In this document: piece by piece, positions 58,071-64,000 of the stretch | How the letters are laid out: every line of letters begins with the position of its first letter | Position numbering within the stretch: position 1 is the first letter of the stretch | NCBI GenBank assembly: GCA_963930655.1 | Contig: OZ005604.1 | Span: 17,370,001-17,434,000, forward strand | Direction of reading: 5' to 3' | From: Myrica gale | Lineage: Eukaryota; Streptophyta; Magnoliopsida; Fagales; Myricaceae | Length of the DNA: 64,000 nucleotides | Translations under genes and position numbers: made by a program | The notes under the pieces: model-generated | The model's database searches: none | What the model was told of the DNA's origin: nothing | What the model saw: only the letters and a program-made list of their open reading frames with translations

Positions 58071-58657
58071 TAAGGTCATGTTCGTTTTGTAAATTTTCGG
58101 AGGATTAGCATCCGAACTCGTTCATGTTCGGCGAGTTTCAGTTGCATTTTAGGATTTGGCATAAAATATTCCGCAAATGCCCTGAAAAAGTTGATGTTTA
58201 ATGACTAAAATCCCCTCCAACAAAACCTAAAGTACAGAAAACGTTAAGGGCAAAATGAGATTATGACCCTACTCCTGCATCCGGATTGCAGCAAAGCTGC
58301 TGTGTCCCCTGCGCCAGTGCGGCTTGTTCCCTGCGCCAATGCGTCTTGTCCCCTGCGCGCTTTGAATCGTCGAACAAAATGGCCTCTGTCTTCACAAAAG
58401 CAATTGTGACTTTATCTCACTTTTGTCGTTTTGTGATTTTATGGTTTTTTTTGTTAAATATCTTTAAAATATTCAAATTTTAATAAAATATAATTAATAA
58501 ATTTGAAAAATAAAAAATAAAAACAATTTTAAAGATCATCATTATTTTTTTACACATCATCAATCTCTACACAAACACCAATACAACTTTAATAACACCT
58601 AAAAATTCACAAAACTCTTCAAATCCTACAAAATTCTTCAACACGAACATCACCTAA
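58071..58657. mobile_element. Tourist/Harbinger-like MITE
   Basis: The ends GGTCATGTTCGTTTTG and CAACACGAACATCACC are inverted, with TAA on both sides (58071-58073, 58655-58657). The 581-bp element has no transposase. At 58300-58358 the words TGTCCCCTGCGC / TGTTCCCTGCGCCAATGCG repeat three times. Confidence 0.75.
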
Positions 58658-60949
58658 GTCTCCAACTTTAATATTTTTAATAAAACCAAATCAGCCAAAG
58701 GCAGTGAGGACGAACCGGCCCATTCATGTCCTGCCAGGTGGCTGAAGCCGGAAACCTTTTGCCACAAATCACGGTGAGAATGATTGCTTCATGAACCTTT
58801 TTGCTTTTCCGTCAATTGGCTGCTGGGATTGCCGGTCTTCGCCGGTCTTTGCTAGGGTTGGGCGACTGTTGTGTGCTTGCTTTGACACTCCGTTATAGGC
58901 AGTGCAGTGCAGGGGTGGCTGGGTGGTGGTGGTGATTCAGACAACTTAATGTCAGGCTAGTGTGCCTAATAAGTCACAATCACCTGCCATTTGTTGCTTT
59001 TAAAACTTTAGTAGATGTTAACTCGTGAGCTAGCTGAGTTCTTTTCCAAAACGCAGAGGATGGGTTGAAAATTTGCCTCCGAAAAATTATACTTATTTCA
59101 TCTGCTTGAATTTTCAATTTTAGATAATCTTTAGGTCTTCTTAAATTCCCACATAGAGTCTTTGATTTTACAACTGAGCAATCCAAATGTTCTCATAATG
59201 GTTAACTGACTAGAAAAATCTATCTTATAGTCTTTTTCTGAACCCTAGTTTTGATATAGCTTGAGATCATTAAGAACCTCAAATCTTGGTCACATGATCA
59301 CATGAAAAAACTCTATTAACTCCCTTATATTCTTAATTTTGAATTTTGGCTTCTACTAATTGTGATCATATACATTAACATATCACAATTTACTCCTGAG
59401 TATTTGATATTGATTTGTTAAATTTCTTTTTACTAACAATTATTCGTTTATTTATCCATCTACCATATTATATTTCACATGAGTCAATAGGATCAAAATT
59501 ATATCACCGATTAAGTCCCTAACTCATATAATTCTCAATTCACAATCTGTAACTCGTTGGACTATCAATTTTTTTCAAAATAATTTCACAAATAAATATA
59601 ATATATATATATATATTAATTTCGAAAAAAAATATTTTTACAAAATACCATTGGCCAATGTATTATTTTCTAGACCAATGCTCTGCAAATATATTGAATA
59701 TATTGTCTCATCAAGAGACTAGTGGATTCCTTATTAACATTTATGCAAATCCACTTGTTATGTACAAGACCCAAAGTTATTTGGAATCTTTAACCTAGAA
59801 AGATCATCAACAAATGACTCGGTCAAAACACAAGTACACAACAAATAGATTCATATAAACTTCTCCGGTCTAAGGATATAATAAACCAATTGTGTTGAAT
59901 ATCTTCTCAACATTAGTGATCATTTCCAGAAGATATTCATATTTGATCTTGTTCAGTGATTGTACTCTTACATTACACTCACTCGTTTGCTTAAGGTTAC
60001 TACCTCAATGATGAAGTCCATCAACCTATCAAATAGAGGCACAAGTGTAGACCTACAGTACATCAATATGTATCTCAGTCTAGAACAAAACATCAAGTAA
60101 ACAAGGAACCGAATAGTCATACTTCCCGCCTTTGATTCATTAATCATTGACATGCTTTTTCTATAATGCTACTAATAATATCTATGTAACATCTTATGTC
60201 ACATCATATTATCCAATAAATAAATATAAACATGTGACATTTAAATAACTATTATTCAGATAAACAATTGTTATAGCATTATTCTTACAATGGCTTCATA
60301 CTCCATAGGTTTTCGCCTCTAAATGATATAAAGGCCTGAGAAATTTTGTTGATATTCGTTTTCCTTAAGGTTTGTGCGAGTACCCGCAAAGCCAAAGTCT
60401 ACGAGGCTACTTTAAGTCATAGTAAGTGCAAAATCCTAAATGTAAAGGTATATAGCATTGCCTATTAGCTTGCTCAGAAAAATACATTTATACAAAAATC
60501 AAAAGAGCTAATAAAGAATGTAAGACTTTTTTTTCCACGTACAAAGAATGTAGGACTAACTAACACACCATCTTCAAAAGGGCTAAACTCCCAAAGAAGT
60601 GGTAGTCTTAGATTCAATCTCTGGTCATCTTTCTTTAGCGACGTGAGAAATGCTTTTTCTTTTCAAATTATAGAGGAAAGGGAAAAAATCTACACATATA
60701 TTTGGCCAAACGGATAATGTAATACCAACCAGCACACAACATCCAAAAGAACCTAGCCTTTGAAGGAAAAAAATGATATAATAAATTGAAATAACTTTCT
60801 CACTTCATTTTTCATTGTATTTGGACCATTTGTATTTTAGTTTGATATATGAGAAATATTTGCTCACTAGGTTTACAACACTTTTACGATTTAGTCACTA
60901 GGTTCATTTTTTTTAGTTTGATAATATTTGTTCACTAGGTTTACAGCAC
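58658..60949. other. Intergenic stretch, AT-rich
   Basis: No gene recognised. The minus-strand segment 60170-59650 (GAATCAAAGGCGGGAAGTATG, TGAGAAGATATTCAACACAA, AAGGAATCCACTAGTC) reads like non-coding sequence of a large retroelement, but I could not place it in a family. Confidence 0.35.
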
Positions 60950-61230
60950 TTTTACGATTCAGTCACTAGGTTTCATTTTTTTACAAAATGGTCACTGAGA
61001 ATATGTAGTTGTGACAATATGGTCTTTCTGTCAAACTTCTGTTAAATTTTTAACCGGAATAGCGATCGACCGGTTTGTTTACTGTTGCGACAACGGTAAA
61101 TTGTAGCGGTCGACTACATTCTATTCCGATAAAAATTAACGGACGTTTGACGGAAAGACCAAATCGTCACAACTATATATTCTCAGTGATCATTTTGTAA
61201 AAAAATAAAACTTAGTGACTAAATCGTAAA
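60950..61230. mobile_element. Foldback MITE with ~130-bp arms
   Basis: TTTACGATTCAGTCACTAGG at the left is the inverse of CTTAGTGACTAAATCGTAAA at the right. The arms match inward through GGTCACTGAGAATAT, GTTGTGAC and GGTCTTTCTGTCAAAC to a centre near 61088. A partial duplicate of the left end lies at 60865-60945. Confidence 0.8.
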
Positions 61231-61708
61231 ATATCATATTTCCCTTGATATATTTGTGCCTGAAATTAAGAATGCTATTACAAAGAAAGAAGAAGAGAAA
61301 TTAGAAAGTTCTTGAAATTTATAGATTTTTAGTTGAAATGAAAATATATTAATTCTCAGGCGCGATATATAGCTTTGTAGTTGGAAGGACAATATATTAA
61401 TTCTCTTATTTGCTTTTGACTTAGCACCTAAAAGAGGCTCAAGGACTATAAGGCTATAAGGCTTTACTTTTAACTTGTAATATTTCCAATCATGCTAGCA
61501 AGATAATAATATTTTCATAACGTGCCTCTCTCTTTTCTTTGAAGTATAGTAACAAGCATTGTCTTCATATATTTACAGATGACAAATTTAATGCCAAGGA
61601 CCAAGGTCAATGACTTGGATAAGTCCTATTGTAACACCACAACAAGGTAAAGTTTTTTTACACAGGAAAGTTTCCGGAAGAGGCAACGGGGAATATAGAT
61701 AGATTGAT

Positions 61709-64000
61709 TTATGCTGCTTCAGCAAATCCAACTCTCATGTTTCCATAGTCAAATACTGTGTGATAGCGACCCATGAAAACATCTCCCAGAATCCTGCATT
61801 ACAGAAGCAACATTTGTTAATTAAAGGCTACATCGTAAAAATGCAAACAGATAGTTTACAAAAAAAATCACCAATCTGAGCAGTATAAAGATCTAGCAGT
61901 ACAAAGATCCTTGATGCAGAGCCAGAAATAAGGGCTACATCGTAAAATGCAATATCAACCTTGTTCAACTCAATGGTTCAAAATCTGATGTACACGAGTT
62001 TTTGTAATAATAATCCACCAAATGGATCTTTGTGCTGAGTGCTTTACTAATTAAGTAAACATGTATTTACCACCATTTTCATTGTGTGAGACAGTAATAC
62101 TAGAGCTTGATCAGTGCTGAGCCTGAATTCTAATTCTGGAGGAAGGTTTGAAGCCTTGAAAGGTAGTTTATGTGAAAACCACCAAGTAATTCAAACAGAC
62201 GAAGTAGCGAGATAAGTAAATAGGAATAGAGGGAAAGATCCCTACATCCTGTATTCTTGTAACTATTCTCACCAGTGACAACCCACGAATCCCTCCTTGA
62301 GGTGAACTGGATTATTATGGATGAAGTTTGCTTAGGAAAAAAATAAGGGAAAAAAAAATAGAATTTGTTGCTTAGTGCAATAAACAAGCTACGAACTTTT
62401 ATTCAATTTTCCATGCAGACATATCCTTTTTTTTCACTCAGTATCAGCTCACTCAGAGTGTAATTGATTGTGGCAGAAGACAACCGTAGTAAAAAGAGAA
62501 GATACTACAGTTCTTTTTTTTCTAAATAGAAAATACTACAGTTCATGAGTAGAACTAGTGAAATACTAGAAAATACAGATGTACGGCCTAACAAGTGAGT
62601 TGTTTGGAAAGAAATCATTTAATGCAGAATGTTAATCACCACCAGAAAAGCAATAGTACTGCATGTATATCAGAAAATGATACCATAACTTTTTCCTAAC
62701 TATTGCAGGTTTCTTTTTCCTTTTCTATTTTTCCCTTGCACACATTTCCTACAAGTAGGATTAAAAACACACAAAAAGGACGCAAAGAGGTAAAAAGGAA
62801 AAAAGTTGGCTCGACTTAAATGAGGAATCAAAGTACTTTGAAAACACAATTAGCAAAACAATAGGAAGAAATATACCAGAGAGGTCCACGAGGGGGGGCC
62901 ACATCCAAGGCAATGAATCCACTAATGCATTGAGCTACAGATCCTTCTCCCACTTTAAGAATATACTGATATGTGGCACCAAGATCCAGAAAAAAAAAAG
63001 AATACAAATAAAACATTAGCACTCTTCGAAGAAAAAAATAGACCTAATTCAGGTTGTAGAATTGTAACTGATGCAAATTCTTTACTAGCTCATCCTCACA
63101 GCCTCCACTGATAGGAAGATCACATACACATATAGTACCATATTTTCCAGAAATTGAAGTTAGAGAGCTCCAACACTAACCGGTGCAATCATTTGACAAC
63201 TAACATTAACTTCAAAAAACTGAAGTCAAGGGAGATTAAATAACACAACTCATCTGGGAATGCAACTCAAAGCTTTTACAATAAGCATGAAAATTACCTC
63301 CTCTGGTGAAAGATCAAAAACTTGACCACCAATAGTGAATGCAACATTGGGCATCGAAGATAAGCTGCTACATTCAACTGCTGATTCTCCATTGGGACTG
63401 GGAAGTCGCTCACAGAGCTGCAAAGTGCACCTACAGGCATGAGATTGCTGCAAGGCCATCCATTCTGGAAATGTGAAGAAAAAGGTTAGTTTACCTGATT
63501 GACATAACTCAATATCTGTTCTTCTGTCTGATTCCGCCTAAGCTGATTTGACATCCATACAACTGCCATCTCACAAGCTGTACACATGGCATCATGCACC
63601 CCATCAGATGCCTTCTCTTTGTTCTCATCAACCACACTCTCAATGCCCATACTGCACAAACAAAGTACCAAGATTTGGAGTGACAATATAACTACAAACT
63701 AGTAGTTGCCTGACTTGAATAGAAAAATACCAGTGATGCCATTCTACCAGTAATCAGAAACTAAAAGAAAAATGGCTAACTCTGACCTAACACCGTGAGT
63801 CCCATCGAAAGTACAGAAACCGATCTGGGAGCAGATTTTTTGTGGTTGTGCCTATAAAACATTGAAGTACAAGTCAGTTAGTTCGTGAGGGATTGTAACA
63901 AGATTTTGAGAATAAAACAGAAAAATAGAATACTATACCAATAGATTTCATCCTAAAATGAAAGAAAACACGCAGCATAATTCAGAACAACAATGAAATA
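61709..64000 (-). CDS. Phytepsin-type aspartic proteinase, 3' part (continues past window)
   Basis: Five exons of the minus strand are visible: 63851-63787 ([20 protein letters not shown]), 63651-63495 ([20 protein letters not shown] ... ACEMAVVWM), 63417-63298 ([20 protein letters not shown] ... QVFDLSPEE), 62965-62877 ([20 protein letters not shown] ... PPRGPLW) and 61793-61709 ([20 protein letters not shown] then VGFAEAA, stop). They cover the whole plant-specific insert, a swapped saposin-like domain with its conserved cysteines and the NQT glycosylation sequon, and the C-terminal end of the second lobe. Phytepsins are vacuolar proteases, and the insert interacts with membranes and helps vacuolar sorting. 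Both catalytic Asp motifs lie upstream, outside the window. All junctions are GT-AG and frames agree, so the gene looks intact as far as seen. Confidence 0.94.

Overview
The window is nuclear DNA of a flowering plant, most likely a woody eudicot. It is AT-rich, its genes have GT-AG introns, and its proteins are plant-type: a SIP aquaporin relic, a dirigent protein, an S-type anion channel, a MAPKKK17/18-type kinase and a phytepsin with a plant-specific insert. It also holds typical plant repeats (CACTA, hAT, MULE, Tourist, TRIM, LINE) and a piece of plastid DNA. I cannot name the species.

Layout. 0.2-2.7 kb: a SIP1-type aquaporin pseudogene (minus) split by a 5'-truncated LINE. 3.2-7.3 kb: a CACTA transposon with TCG target duplications that carries exons of an RSM22/METTL17-type mitochondrial ribosome methyltransferase. 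9.4-12.6 kb: LTR-type fragments, a LINE 3' relic, a SINE-like stretch and a foldback MITE. 12.9-22.3 kb: an intact 16-exon RAD16-like SNF2/RING gene (plus, 936 aa) with three repeat insertions in its introns. 23.8-28.2 kb: an intact 14-exon gene for the E2 subunit of 2-oxoglutarate dehydrogenase (minus, 468 aa), convergent with RAD16. 28.9-32.4 kb: two hAT remnants, a hAT MITE and a plastid psaA-rps11 chimera. 32.6-35.1 kb: a TRIM, a dirigent relic, a Tourist MITE and a dirigent ORF that lacks a start ATG. 37.7-41.2 kb: hAT remains, a ~73-bp tandem array and a TRIM nested in a hAT-like MITE. 44.2-45.7 kb: an intact two-exon SLAH-type anion channel gene. 46.8-47.6 kb: a MULE with a GC-rich palindromic core. 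50.5-51.8 kb: an intact single-exon MAPKKK17/18-like gene with a tandem duplication at its 3' end. 55.0-56.8 kb: a Pack-MULE with CNL resistance-gene and UFC1 fragments. 56.8-61.2 kb: more MITEs. 61.7-64.0 kb: the 3' part of a phytepsin gene that continues beyond the window.

The host genes are unrelated in function (DNA repair, TCA cycle, cell-wall phenolics, anion transport, stress signalling, vacuolar proteolysis) and each has its own control; no operon or cluster logic is expected. The reconstructed RAD16, E2 and SLAH exon chains each sum to a multiple of three and the MAPKKK is one open frame, so these four are probably functional. The most notable accessory content is the set of gene-capturing transposons, the organellar chimera and the dirigent gene without a normal start. 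I saw no convincing wholly new biological system.
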